A stretch of 15,555 bases of DNA, from contig CAKQHO010000078.1 of NCBI GenBank assembly GCA_934234185.1, positions 1 through 15,555 of the forward strand, written 5' to 3'. The position numbers were made by a program, and so were the translations under genes. Origin of the DNA: an uncultured Psychrobacillus sp. Lineage in GTDB: Bacteria > Bacillota > Bacilli > Bacillales_A > Planococcaceae. This document shows positions 1 to 6,771 of this stretch, piece by piece (within the stretch, counting starts at the first letter, position 1; every line of letters starts with the position of its first letter). The notes beneath the pieces are model-generated. The model made no database searches. It saw only the letters and a program-made list of their open reading frames with translations, and was not told the DNA's origin.

Positions 1-1016
1 GGTTTACCTTGTGTTAAAGTACCTGTCTTATCTAAAGCAATTGCTTTCATTTCGCTAATGTTTTCTAAGTGCATTCCACCTTTAAACAGTATGCCGCTTT
101 TAGCTCCGTTTGAGATAGCAGCTAAGGTTGCAGGCATAATAGAAGCAACAAGGGCGCAAGGGGAAGCGACTACTAATAGAACCATTGCACGATAGAAGGT
201 AGTATTCCAATCCCAACCTAGCAAATAATGAGGAAGGAACATCATGACTCCAACCGCTATTAAAACAATTTTTACATAAGTACCTTCAAACCTATCGATA
301 AATTGCTGTGCCGGTGATTTCTCCTCTTGCGCTGACTGAACTAAATCAATAATTTTTTGAAATAAAGAATCTTCATTTGTTTTGGTCATTTCCATAGTGA
401 TTGCACCACTGAGGTTAACCGTTCCGGCAAATAATTCATCCCCGACGTGTTTGGATAGGGGAAGGGATTCTCCGCTTATAGCTGATTCATCAATGGAAGT
501 AGCACCACTTAGAACGATTCCATCAACAGGTATTCTTTCACCAGGTTTAACAGCTAGCCGATCCTTTAGCTGAAGCTCATTGACAGAGGATCTCGTAGTA
601 GTACCGTCACTATTTATTTTCCAGGCTTCCTCTGGTTGAAGCTCCATGAGAGAAGTAATTTCTTTATGACTTTTATTCATTGTGTATGTTTCTAGTGCTC
701 CACTTAGGGCAAATATAAAGATAAGGATTGCGCCCTCTGCCCAATATCCAATAATTGCAGATCCAATAGCAGCAAGGATCATAAGCATTTCTACATTTAG
801 CTCTTTGTCCTTAAAGGTAGCTTCAAGACCTTCCTTGGCCTTTGCATAGCCACCAATGACAAATGCTAATAAGAAGAAAATAACAGAGGCTGTCTGTAAT
901 TCCATCTTTCCTAGCAGCCATGCAACTAGTATTAGAAGTCCTGAAAATAGGGCGGCTATTAATTCTATGTTAGGGTATATTTTTTGAATAAAAGCAGACG
1001 GTTTATGATTTACCAT
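1..1016 (-). CDS. pfeT: P1B-type metal-efflux ATPase, PfeT/ZosA-like (3' part outside the window)
   Basis: Membrane ATPase that exports a divalent transition metal. Only the first 338 codons are inside the window. There is no N-terminal HMA (CxxC) domain: the protein goes straight into membrane helices (about residues 19-36, 42-58, 76-106). The actuator domain carries SGES (181-184), and a membrane pair follows at about 248-292. The transmembrane metal site reads SPC (285-287) instead of the CPC of copper and cadmium pumps. The phosphorylation motif DKTGT is at 329-333, just before the window edge. SPC and a missing HMA domain are marks of the P1B-4 group, to which B. subtilis PfeT (formerly ZosA/YkvW, Fe(II) efflux, PerR-regulated) belongs. 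The start is ATG at 1016-1014, with AGGAGG upstream (reverse complement of 1026-1031). The exact PerR box at 1132-1146 supports PfeT over a cobalt or zinc pump. The substrate itself is inferred. Confidence 0.85.
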   Translation of the reverse strand, partial: MVNHKPSAFIQKIYPNIELIAALFSGLLILVAWLLGKMELQTASVIFFLLAFVIGGYAKAKEGLEATFKDKELNVEMLMILAAIGSAIIGYWAEGAILIFIFALSGALETYTMNKSHKEITSLMELQPEEAWKINSDGTTTRSSVNELQLKDRLAVKPGERIPVDGIVLSGATSIDESAISGESLPLSKHVGDELFAGTVNLSGAITMEMTKTNEDSLFQKIIDLVQSAQEEKSPAQQFIDRFEGTYVKIVLIAVGVMMFLPHYLLGWDWNTTFYRAMVLLVVASPCALVASIMPATLAAISNGAKSGILFKGGMHLENISEMKAIALDKTGTLTQGK

Positions 1017-1082
1017 GCTTAAATACCTCCTTTTATAATTGTACAGAAGTCATTTAATTGAATGTCCTACTAATAGAGGAAA

Positions 1083-1111
1083 ACTGGACTTTCCAAAAAG
1101 GAGGGTCCAGT
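1083..1111 (-). terminator. Leader hairpin, possible fumarase terminator or pfeT attenuator
   Basis: Perfect 7-base arms ACTGGAC and GTCCAGT enclose a smaller inner stem. On the minus strand the hairpin is followed by only four T residues and then CCTC, so it is a weak intrinsic terminator. It lies downstream of the fumarase stop but also downstream of the pfeT promoter, inside the roughly 115-base pfeT leader. Any termination here would act on both transcripts. In plus-strand RNA the stem would be continuous with G-U pairs. Confidence 0.45.
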
Positions 1112-1131
1112 AATTTAAATTAAATATCACT

Positions 1132-1146
1132 TTATAATTATTATAA
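1132..1146. promoter_or_regulatory. PerR box (operator)
   Basis: The plus strand reads TTATAATTATTATAA, a 15/15 match to the published PerR consensus TTATAATNATTATAA. It differs from the Fur box (TGATAATNATTATCA) at the diagnostic position of each arm. It overlaps the -10 of the efflux ATPase gene, so peroxide/iron-responsive repression is the natural reading. Confidence 0.85.
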
Positions 1147-1168
1147 TCTAGAGGTATTAATTCGTCAA
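1140..1168 (-). promoter_or_regulatory. Sigma-A promoter of the pfeT-like gene
   Basis: On the minus strand, TTGACG (1168-1163) and a perfect TATAAT (1145-1140) are separated by 17 bases. The -10 lies inside the PerR box, so a bound repressor would block RNA polymerase. The -35 begins only about 12 bases after the fumarase stop codon, so the promoter is packed tightly against the preceding gene. Confidence 0.8.
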
Positions 1169-1180
1169 TCAATGTATATA

Positions 1181-2737
1181 TTAAAATACTCTCTCACTAT
1201 ACATTGCTAATTTTTCTAAAGAGGATTTGTCTACATCAGCATGTAGGCTGTTTCCATGAGAGTCCATTGTAACTACAGCTGTAAAGTTTTCCACACGTAA
1301 GTGCCACATCGCTTCAGGTACACCAAATTCCATTAGGTCAACGCCTTCAACATCCTTTATACAATCAGCATAGTATTGAGCAGCTCCACCAATTGCATTT
1401 AGATAAACTCCTCCATGCTCTTGAAGGGCAGCTAATGTTTTAGGTCCCATTCCACCTTTTCCGATAACCGCACGAATACCAAATTTTTTCATGATATCTC
1501 CTTGATAAGGTTCTTCTCTGATAGAAGTTGTAGGCCCAGCAGCTCGTACATGCCACTTTCCATCCTCATCTTTTTGCATAACAGGTCCACAATGGTAAAT
1601 GATTTGTCCATCTAAGTCTACTGATGCTTCATGACTCATTAAATGATGGTGAATCGCATCACGTCCTGTGTACATGCGTCCTGTAATAGATACAACATCC
1701 CCAACCTTTAAAGAACGTATTTGCTCCTCCGTTATCGGAGCTTGAAGCTCAACGACCTGTTTAGAAATTTCTTCTTCAGCCTTTTCGTTAAACTCAATTT
1801 TTTCTCCATCTTGGTAGTGCCATTCTAGGATGTCCCCAGTCGTTGGATTTATGTTAATTGCCATGCGGCGATATGCCCAACAGTTATAGGCAACAGAAAC
1901 ATAGAAGCTTGCTGGAATACGATGCATTGCCCCAATTTTACAGCCTAATAATGTAGCTTCTCCACCAAAGCCCATAGTTCCTATGCCAAGAGTATTTGCT
2001 TTTTCCACTATATATTCTTCTAATTTAGCAAGGTCGGAATTCGGATTAATATCCTCTACAGAACGGAAAAGTTGTTCCTTTGCTAAATCATACCCTGAGG
2101 ATCGGTCTCCTCCGATACCTACACCTATAAAGCCTGCTGAACAGCCTTGTCCTTGAGCCTGGTATACGGAATGAAGGATACACTTGCGAATGCCATCTAA
2201 ATCTCTACCAGCACGTCCAAGTCCTTCTAATTCCGTTGGTAAGCTATATTGAATATTCTTATTTTCACAGCCGCCACCCTTTAGGATTAGCTTCATTTCA
2301 ATGTAATCCTTTTCCCATTGTTCAAATTTAACAACAGGAACTCCATCACCAAGATTATCTCCACTATTTGTACCTGTTAAGGAATCAACAGAGTTTGGTC
2401 GTAGCTTTGCATCCTTTGTTGCGGTAGCAATTGCACGCTTGATAGCAGCTTTAATCTCTAATTGATTAACTCCTATTGGAGTTTTAATCTTAAAGGTTGG
2501 GAGACCTGTATCCTGGCAAATAGGAGAAATATTTTCATCTGCCATTTGTATGTTGTTTGTAATCGTGTCAAGGCTCATTGCTGCACGAGTTCCAGCATTT
2601 TCGGCAGCCTTTGCTTTTTGGATCGCACGTCGAACATCCTTTGGTAAATTGGTCGAGGTTTCTGTAATTAGTTGATAAATGCTTTCTTCTAATTGCTCAA
2701 GATATACTGAGCTTTTTTCTAATTGTTCCAGTTGCAT
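1181..2737 (-). CDS. fumA: Class I fumarate hydratase ([4Fe-4S], single chain)
   Basis: TCA-cycle enzyme that interconverts fumarate and malate in the cytosol with an oxygen-sensitive [4Fe-4S] cluster. It is 518 aa from the chosen start and fuses the alpha-type N-terminal domain (about 15-290) with the beta-type C-terminal domain (about 300-505). Candidate cluster cysteines in family motifs are C74 (ICQDTG), C199 (GCSAG) and C266 (LGCKIG). The C-terminal half carries the typical HCGPVM, AAGPTTS and GKGGMG segments. An upstream in-frame ATG at 2821 would add 28 unrelated residues. The ATG at 2737 is preferred because AAGGAG sits 9 bases before it. Unlike the iron-free FumC, this class loses activity under oxidative stress, which fits its PerR-controlled neighbour. 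The promoter is unclear: TATACT and TATAAT are present upstream, but I find no convincing -35. Confidence 0.93.
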   Translation of the reverse strand: MQLEQLEKSSVYLEQLEESIYQLITETSTNLPKDVRRAIQKAKAAENAGTRAAMSLDTITNNIQMADENISPICQDTGLPTFKIKTPIGVNQLEIKAAIKRAIATATKDAKLRPNSVDSLTGTNSGDNLGDGVPVVKFEQWEKDYIEMKLILKGGGCENKNIQYSLPTELEGLGRAGRDLDGIRKCILHSVYQAQGQGCSAGFIGVGIGGDRSSGYDLAKEQLFRSVEDINPNSDLAKLEEYIVEKANTLGIGTMGFGGEATLLGCKIGAMHRIPASFYVSVAYNCWAYRRMAININPTTGDILEWHYQDGEKIEFNEKAEEEISKQVVELQAPITEEQIRSLKVGDVVSITGRMYTGRDAIHHHLMSHEASVDLDGQIIYHCGPVMQKDEDGKWHVRAAGPTTSIREEPYQGDIMKKFGIRAVIGKGGMGPKTLAALQEHGGVYLNAIGGAAQYYADCIKDVEGVDLMEFGVPEAMWHLRVENFTAVVTMDSHGNSLHADVDKSSLEKLAMYSERVF

Positions 2738-2805
2738 TTGGGAACGCTCCTTTTTAATTATATGTAGTAACAAGCCATAATTCAGTATACTATTTTCTAG
2801 ACATG

Positions 2806-2830
2806 AAAAAAAGAGCAGCAAAACTACTCT
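2806..2830 (-). terminator. Second hairpin plus T-tract ahead of fumA
   Basis: On the minus strand, AGAGTAG and CTGCTCT pair (7 bp, one G-U) around a 5-base loop and are followed by at least six T residues. It lies 76 bases downstream of a stronger terminator and about 70 bases before the fumarase start. It could be a backup terminator, or an attenuator in the fumA leader if a promoter lies at about 2835-2880. Confidence 0.5.
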
Positions 2831-2881
2831 GAGTTATCCGTGTGTTGATATGAAAGTGTAATTGGTTTAATTAGACTGTGT

Positions 2882-2924
2882 AAAAATAAAAGGTATTAAG
2901 AGATTATATCCCTTAACACCTTTT
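2882..2924 (-). terminator. Rho-independent terminator of the small gene at 2976-3161
   Basis: A 15-bp stem (arms 2888-2902 and 2910-2924, two G-U pairs in minus-strand RNA) with a 7-base loop, followed by ATTTTTA. Because the imperfect pairs are G-U only on the minus strand, it is assigned to the minus-strand gene that ends 52 bases upstream. Confidence 0.8.
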
Positions 2925-2975
2925 AAAGGGTAAAGTAGCAAAGCTGCTCGTATTGTACACAGGAATTAGACTTAA

Positions 2976-3161
2976 TTAGTCATTGGAGTTTTTAAATTGC
3001 TCCATTTTTAATTCAAGGTCGTCCATCATTTGAATGAGACGATCGATATCCTCTAGATCAGTAGTCTCTGGTTCGATTGAATCTAATACTTCTAAGAACA
3101 TCTGTAGTCTGTCTTTCAGATAGGATACTTGTTGTTCTGGATTTGAAATTTGTTTACCCAC
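2976..3161 (-). CDS. Small conserved protein, SE1561-like family, unknown function
   Basis: A 61-residue acidic, helical, cytosolic protein with no signal peptide, membrane segment or cysteine. Residues about 9-56 have the leucine/isoleucine spacing of a helical hairpin (YLKDRLQMFLEVLD, then EDIDRLIQMMDDLELKMEQF), with an acidic break EPETTDLED between the helices. It resembles the Bacillales/Staphylococcus family catalogued as SE1561, from memory and not confirmed. The start is GTG at 3161-3159, with AGGTG 7 bases upstream. It is monocistronic with its own terminator. No function can be given; a small protein-binding helical bundle is possible. Confidence 0.7.
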   Translation of the reverse strand: MGKQISNPEQQVSYLKDRLQMFLEVLDSIEPETTDLEDIDRLIQMMDDLELKMEQFKNSND

Positions 3162-3258
3162 AGAATAACACCTCGCTTTTTATATCATAAGAATATAGGA
3201 ATCCTTCAAGAAAAGATAGGAAAAAAGAGTTGTTTCACTAATTTATTTATTTATAATA

Positions 3259-3287
3259 TTTACAATAATCAGTTTTTGTGTTAAAGT
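3259..3287 (+). promoter_or_regulatory. Probable sigma-A promoter of the small ORF / MFS unit
   Basis: TTTACA (3259-3264), a 17-base spacer, then TAAAGT (3282-3287). The -35 matches 5/6 and the -10 matches 4/6. It lies about 30 bases before the very strong Shine-Dalgarno of the small ORF, so the transcript would begin with that ORF. A start near 3294 is inferred. Confidence 0.45.
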
Positions 3288-3318
3288 AATTTTAACCTTA
3301 CATAGGAAGGAGGCCGTA

Positions 3319-3402
3319 GTGAATAGTCGAAACCAATTCAATCTTTTAGAAGGAGGGGGTTCAGACATTTCACCGGCGAAAGTGCCGCAAATGCAATTAT
3401 GA
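3319..3402 (+). CDS. 27-codon small ORF, candidate leader peptide of the MFS gene
   Basis: A GTG start with the Shine-Dalgarno AGGAAGGAGG ending 5 bases upstream, the strongest ribosome site in this window, and a TGA stop at 3400. The peptide begins MNSRNQFNLLEGGG and ends SPAKVPQMQL. It is hydrophilic, with no signal peptide, and I do not recognise it. It is followed after 28 bases by a hairpin-plus-T structure, and then by the MFS gene on the same strand. The end of the ORF can fold into its own hairpin (CATTT/AAATG with CGGC/GCCG, 3366-3393), which a translating ribosome would open. Leader peptides of this sort precede some drug-export genes in Bacillus (for example bmrB before bmrCD). A free-standing small protein is the alternative. 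Confidence 0.5.
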   Translation: MNSRNQFNLLEGGGSDISPAKVPQMQL

Positions 3403-3429
3403 AGAATCACAAGGAATATAGTTATGATT

Positions 3430-3471
3430 AAGGGCTCAGTCTTATCTAATTCAGATATTGCTGAGCCTTTT
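3430..3471 (+). terminator. Terminator or attenuator between the small ORF and the MFS gene
   Basis: Outer stem GGCTCAG (3433-3439) with CTGAGCC (3461-3467), extended by A-U and G-U pairs, and an inner stem TATCT/AGATA around a 5-base loop. TTTT follows (3468-3471). The T-tract is short, so termination may be partial. GGTTCAG at 3358-3364, inside the small ORF, can pair with the 3' arm (one G-U) and would compete with the terminator. Confidence 0.6.
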
Positions 3472-3551
3472 GCTGTTAACAAATATATAGGAAATACATG
3501 CTTGGTTTGTTAGAATAGAATGCATTGACATACATTAAAGAGGTATTCTAT

Positions 3552-4730
3552 ATGCATTTTACAAAATTGGAAAACAAACGTTTTATTATTCTAGTATTAA
3601 TCGTATCGATCTCCGGATTTTCTCAGGGGATGCTCCTCCCACTTGTCTCCGTTATATTTGAGATGGACGGGGTGAACTCTACACTTAATGGGTTGAGTGC
3701 GACGGGCTTGTACATAGGAACATTATTAGTATCTCCATTTATCGAGAAACCATTACAGAGATATGGGTATAAACCGATGATTATTGTCGGAGGTTTACTT
3801 GTAATAATTTCGCTTCTCTTGTTTCCGATTTGGAAGTCGGTAGTATTTTGGTTTATTCTAAGGCTTCTCATAGGGATTGGGGATCATGCTTTACATTTTT
3901 CTACCCAGACATGGATTACTAGCTTTTCTCCTCAGCATCGTCTAGGAAGGAATATTGCGATTTATGGATTAGCATTTGGAGTGGGGTTTGCAGTAGGACC
4001 CTTACTCGTACGGCTTGTTGAAATATATGAAGGCTTACCTTTTATTGTTTCTAGCTTACTTTGTTTAACTGCATGGATTTTTGTGTTTTTTATTAAAAAT
4101 GAGAAGCCGGAGTCAAGCTCCAATAGTACAATAGAAAATGGAACTTGGAAACGCTTTGGTGCAGCCTTTGTAGTAGCATGGGTAGCTTTTATTCCACCTT
4201 TTAGCTATGGATTTCTAGAAGCATCCTTAAATGCTATTTATCCTGTTTACGCCCTTCGCAATGAACTACAGGTAGCTGATCTTTCATATATTTTAGCAGC
4301 CTTTTCGATTGGGGGAGTAGTCTCCCAATTGCCGTTAGGTATTCTAAGTGATCGTCTTGGTAGAAGAAAAGTTTTGTTTATAGCACTTGGTCTAGGTGCA
4401 GTAATTTTTGGGGTAGCCAGTTTATTTGAAAATTCACCACTTATATTAGGTGGATTATTTTTTCTTGCAGGTATGTTTGTAGGCTCTATGTTCTCTCTAG
4501 GTATTTCGTATATGGCAGATTTAACTCCCAAGTCTCTTCTTCCAACAGGTAATCTTTTGTGTGGAGTTGCATTCAGTGTAGGTAGCTTGACTGGACCGAC
4601 ATTCGGCGGGCTCTTTATGCAGTTATTCGAGCAAATAAGCTTCTTGCTACTAGTTGCCTTTTTACTAGGTATCTTTTCAATAATTATCTTTTTATCAAAG
4701 CCTAAAAACCAAGGAATGAGTTCACTTTAA
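3552..4730 (+). CDS. MFS transporter, YfkF-like
   Basis: A 392-residue proton-coupled exporter of the major facilitator superfamily in the cytoplasmic membrane. It has about twelve hydrophobic segments in two halves, joined by a hydrophilic loop at about 186-203 (NEKPESSSNSTIENG). The motif-A-type cytoplasmic loops read EKPLQRYGYKP in the first half and GILSDRLGRRKV in the second. The substrate is unknown, and a drug or metabolite exporter is likely. It resembles B. subtilis YfkF (from memory). The start is ATG at 3552 with AGAGG upstream. An in-frame TTG at 3525 has no ribosome site. I find no clear promoter directly upstream, so expression may depend on read-through of the hairpin at 3430-3471. 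A 7-base inverted repeat (3515-3521 and 3545-3551) flanks the ribosome binding site. The stop codon lies in the loop of the terminator. Confidence 0.88.
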   Translation: MHFTKLENKRFIILVLIVSISGFSQGMLLPLVSVIFEMDGVNSTLNGLSATGLYIGTLLVSPFIEKPLQRYGYKPMIIVGGLLVIISLLLFPIWKSVVFWFILRLLIGIGDHALHFSTQTWITSFSPQHRLGRNIAIYGLAFGVGFAVGPLLVRLVEIYEGLPFIVSSLLCLTAWIFVFFIKNEKPESSSNSTIENGTWKRFGAAFVVAWVAFIPPFSYGFLEASLNAIYPVYALRNELQVADLSYILAAFSIGGVVSQLPLGILSDRLGRRKVLFIALGLGAVIFGVASLFENSPLILGGLFFLAGMFVGSMFSLGISYMADLTPKSLLPTGNLLCGVAFSVGSLTGPTFGGLFMQLFEQISFLLLVAFLLGIFSIIIFLSKPKNQGMSSL

Positions 4731-4751
4731 TACGTGAACTCATCCTTTTTT
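4716..4751. terminator. Terminator shared by convergent MFS and SDR genes
   Basis: ATGAGTTCAC (4716-4725) and GTGAACTCAT (4734-4743) form a perfect 10-bp stem with an 8-base loop, followed on plus by TTTTTT. The MFS stop codon (4728-4730) is in the loop and the SDR stop codon (4742-4740) is in the stem, so both genes end inside the hairpin. On the minus strand the T-run starts later and is weaker. Confidence 0.85.
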
Positions 4752-5510
4752 ATATTCCCAGCCATGGCTGTTATGATATATCATTTGCTTGGACATTCCA
4801 CCATCGATTATCATTTCTTCACCATTTATAAAATCATTTTTAGGATCACATAGAAAAATAGCAACCCTTGCGATATCTAATGGATGACCGATCCTATTGG
4901 ATGGGTGCTGATGAATATCTGAAACTGTTGGTTGATAAGGCTTTGGTTTGTTTTGATAATTTCCAGTCTCTATCCAACCAGGATTAATAGCATTAACTCG
5001 GGCTTTACCTGTTAGGCTAATGGCTAATGCGTGGGTCAAAGCGCTAATACCTCCTTTAGCAGCAGTGTAGCTTTCTGTATCTGGCTCGCTCATCAAAGCT
5101 CTCGTAGAGGAAATATTTACGATAGAAGCTATGCTTGTAAAGTGGGGGAGGAGCAGCTTGGTAAAGTAATATGGAGCCGAGACACCAACTTGAAGTATTT
5201 CATTAAATTCCTCGTAGCTACAGTCACTTAATATTCCATTATTACTAAAGCAAGCATTATTAAGAAGGAAGTCAACTTGTCCATATTTCTCTATTACACT
5301 AGCTACAAAGTATTCAATTTCCTCCTTCTTTGCTATATCTCCTGCTATAAATAGATGGTTACCTTTAAGAGAAGAGAGGAGCTTTAATCCTGCTTCTTTA
5401 TCTTTATCAATAAAAGCAACGGAAGCACCTAATTGGGTAAACTCTTCAACTAAGCATCTTCCAATTCCATTCGCTCCACCGGTAATTATACATACCTTGT
5501 CTTTAAACAT
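4740..5510 (-). CDS. Short-chain dehydrogenase/reductase (SDR), classical type
   Basis: A 256-residue cytosolic NAD(P)-dependent oxidoreductase of unknown substrate. The Rossmann cofactor motif TGGANGIG is at 10-17, NNAC at 84-87, the catalytic Ser at about 135 (NISST), and the Tyr148/Lys152 pair in YTAAK. PGWIETG follows at about 180-186, and FINGEEMIIDGG near the end is typical of the family. Asp36 and Asp38 after the second strand suggest NAD(H) preference (inference). The C-terminal tail after IDGG is about 17 residues longer than in many relatives. The start is the ATG at 5510, with AAAGGA 9 bases upstream. The in-frame ATG at 5519 directly abuts that ribosome site and cannot use it. The dehydrogenase upstream is separated by a terminator-like hairpin, so a separate unit is likely. 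Confidence 0.88.
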   Translation of the reverse strand: MFKDKVCIITGGANGIGRCLVEEFTQLGASVAFIDKDKEAGLKLLSSLKGNHLFIAGDIAKKEEIEYFVASVIEKYGQVDFLLNNACFSNNGILSDCSYEEFNEILQVGVSAPYYFTKLLLPHFTSIASIVNISSTRALMSEPDTESYTAAKGGISALTHALAISLTGKARVNAINPGWIETGNYQNKPKPYQPTVSDIHQHPSNRIGHPLDIARVAIFLCDPKNDFINGEEMIIDGGMSKQMIYHNSHGWEYKKG

Positions 5511-5556
5511 GCTTATCATTCCTTTATGTGGCTTTTAATTTAATAATATCGTAGAA

Positions 5557-5587
5557 ACACCCGACCATCTATATAATAGTCGGGCGT
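5557..5587 (-). terminator. Terminator of the zinc dehydrogenase gene
   Basis: On the minus strand, ACGCCCGAC and GTCGGGTGT pair (9 bp, one G-U) around a 13-base loop, followed by a weak T-run (TTTC). It starts 8 bases after the stop codon of the gene at 5595-6734. Confidence 0.65.
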
Positions 5588-5594
5588 AAAAATA

Positions 5595-6734
5595 TTATGG
5601 CTTAAGAACAAATTTAATACTTTCCTCTTCATGATCATGGAAAATGCGATAAGCATCGCTTGCTTGGTCAAGAGGTACTCTGTGGGTAATAATATGTGTA
5701 GGGTCAATATCTCCATTTGTAATCATTTCATAAATCTTAGGCATATAGTGAACCACCGGAGCTTGTCCGCTTTTCACGGTAATGTTTCGTTCAAATATAT
5801 TTCCAAGTGGAAACATATTATAACTTGAACCATAAACACCGGTTAACTGGATAGTTCCAAACTTTTTTACTGCATCTATAGAAGAGTCTAACGCGCTTAT
5901 TGTACCGCCTTGTAGCTTAAGCTTTTGCCCAATTTTTTCCATAGCAGACATTTTTCCGTCCATTCCAACACAGTCTATTACTACATCGGCACCACCATGC
6001 GTAACCTCTCTTAGGTGTTTTCCGATATCATCAAAGTCATCCATATTAAAAGCTTCTACCTTATTCTTCTGCACGGCATGATTTAAACGATAAGGTAGGT
6101 GATCGACTGCAATTACCCGTTTTGCACCTTTCATCCATGCAAATTGCTGAGTCATAATTCCGATGGGACCTGAGCCCATGACAATTACCGTATCACCTTT
6201 TTTTACCCCAGCATGTTCTACACTCCAGTAAGCAGTTGGTAGCACATCTGATAGGAACAATAATGCTTCGTCCTCTAGCTCGCAAGATTCAGGGATTTTG
6301 AAGGGTAAATAGTTTCCATAAGGAACACGGAGATATTCTGCTTGACCGCCAGGATAATTTCCATATCTTTCTGTAAATCCAAAATAAGCACCTGTATCTA
6401 ATGCAGGGTTTTCATTTGAATTATCACACTGGCTTTCCATTTCATGTTGACAATAAAAGCATTCTCCACAGGAGATATTAAAAGGAATGACAACACGATC
6501 ACCCTTTTTTACTTTGGTTACACTCGGTCCAACTTCTTCTACAATCCCCATTGGCTCGTGACCGATAACGTAGTCCTTATGAGTTGGAACTGCACCACGA
6601 TAAATATGCAGGTCAGATCCACAGATAGCAGTACTAGTAATGCGTACTACTATATCATCCGCTTTTTCAATTTTGGCATCTGGAACATTTTTTACTTGGA
6701 CATCTTTAGCACCTTGAAAAGTAACTGCTTTCAA
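5595..6734 (-). CDS. Zinc-dependent alcohol/formaldehyde dehydrogenase (AdhB-like)
   Basis: A 379-residue cytosolic medium-chain dehydrogenase of the glutathione-independent formaldehyde dehydrogenase/dismutase branch. Catalytic zinc ligands are Cys38 (ICGSDLH), His59 (GHE) and probably Asp163 (LSDVLPT). The structural zinc has Cys89, Cys92, Cys95 and Cys103. The cofactor loop is GSGPIG (187-192), and Asp211 after the second strand points to NAD. The long insertion at about 104-130 (ending YPGGQAEYLRVP) is typical of this branch, which oxidises or dismutates aldehydes and alcohols. It resembles B. subtilis AdhB; the true substrate is not shown. The start is TTG at 6734-6732, with an excellent AGGAGGAG 7 bases upstream. 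A sigma-B-like promoter lies just upstream at 6772-6796. Confidence 0.88.
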   Translation of the reverse strand: MKAVTFQGAKDVQVKNVPDAKIEKADDIVVRITSTAICGSDLHIYRGAVPTHKDYVIGHEPMGIVEEVGPSVTKVKKGDRVVIPFNISCGECFYCQHEMESQCDNSNENPALDTGAYFGFTERYGNYPGGQAEYLRVPYGNYLPFKIPESCELEDEALLFLSDVLPTAYWSVEHAGVKKGDTVIVMGSGPIGIMTQQFAWMKGAKRVIAVDHLPYRLNHAVQKNKVEAFNMDDFDDIGKHLREVTHGGADVVIDCVGMDGKMSAMEKIGQKLKLQGGTISALDSSIDAVKKFGTIQLTGVYGSSYNMFPLGNIFERNITVKSGQAPVVHYMPKIYEMITNGDIDPTHIITHRVPLDQASDAYRIFHDHEEESIKFVLKP

Positions 6735-6771
6735 ATAATCTCCTCCTAAAAAAATTTTAGTTCTATTTGTT

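Noticed and set aside
382..573. 63-codon plus-strand frame inside the efflux ATPase gene
   Set aside because: It is antisense to the conserved actuator domain of the ATPase and has no ribosome binding site.
2738..2821. 28-residue N-terminal extension of fumarase from an upstream ATG
   Set aside because: The extension has no family similarity and would start inside a terminator hairpin. The ATG at 2737 has a proper AAGGAG.
3243..3482. 79-codon minus-strand open frame
   Set aside because: No ribosome site, and it runs through the plus-strand promoter, small ORF and terminator hairpin. The protein has no family features, and the frame is better explained as the shadow of the leader region.
6444..6749. 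101-codon plus-strand frame inside the zinc dehydrogenase gene
   Set aside because: It is antisense to the conserved zinc-binding region, has an odd Tyr/Asn/Ile/Phe-rich composition, and lacks a ribosome site.
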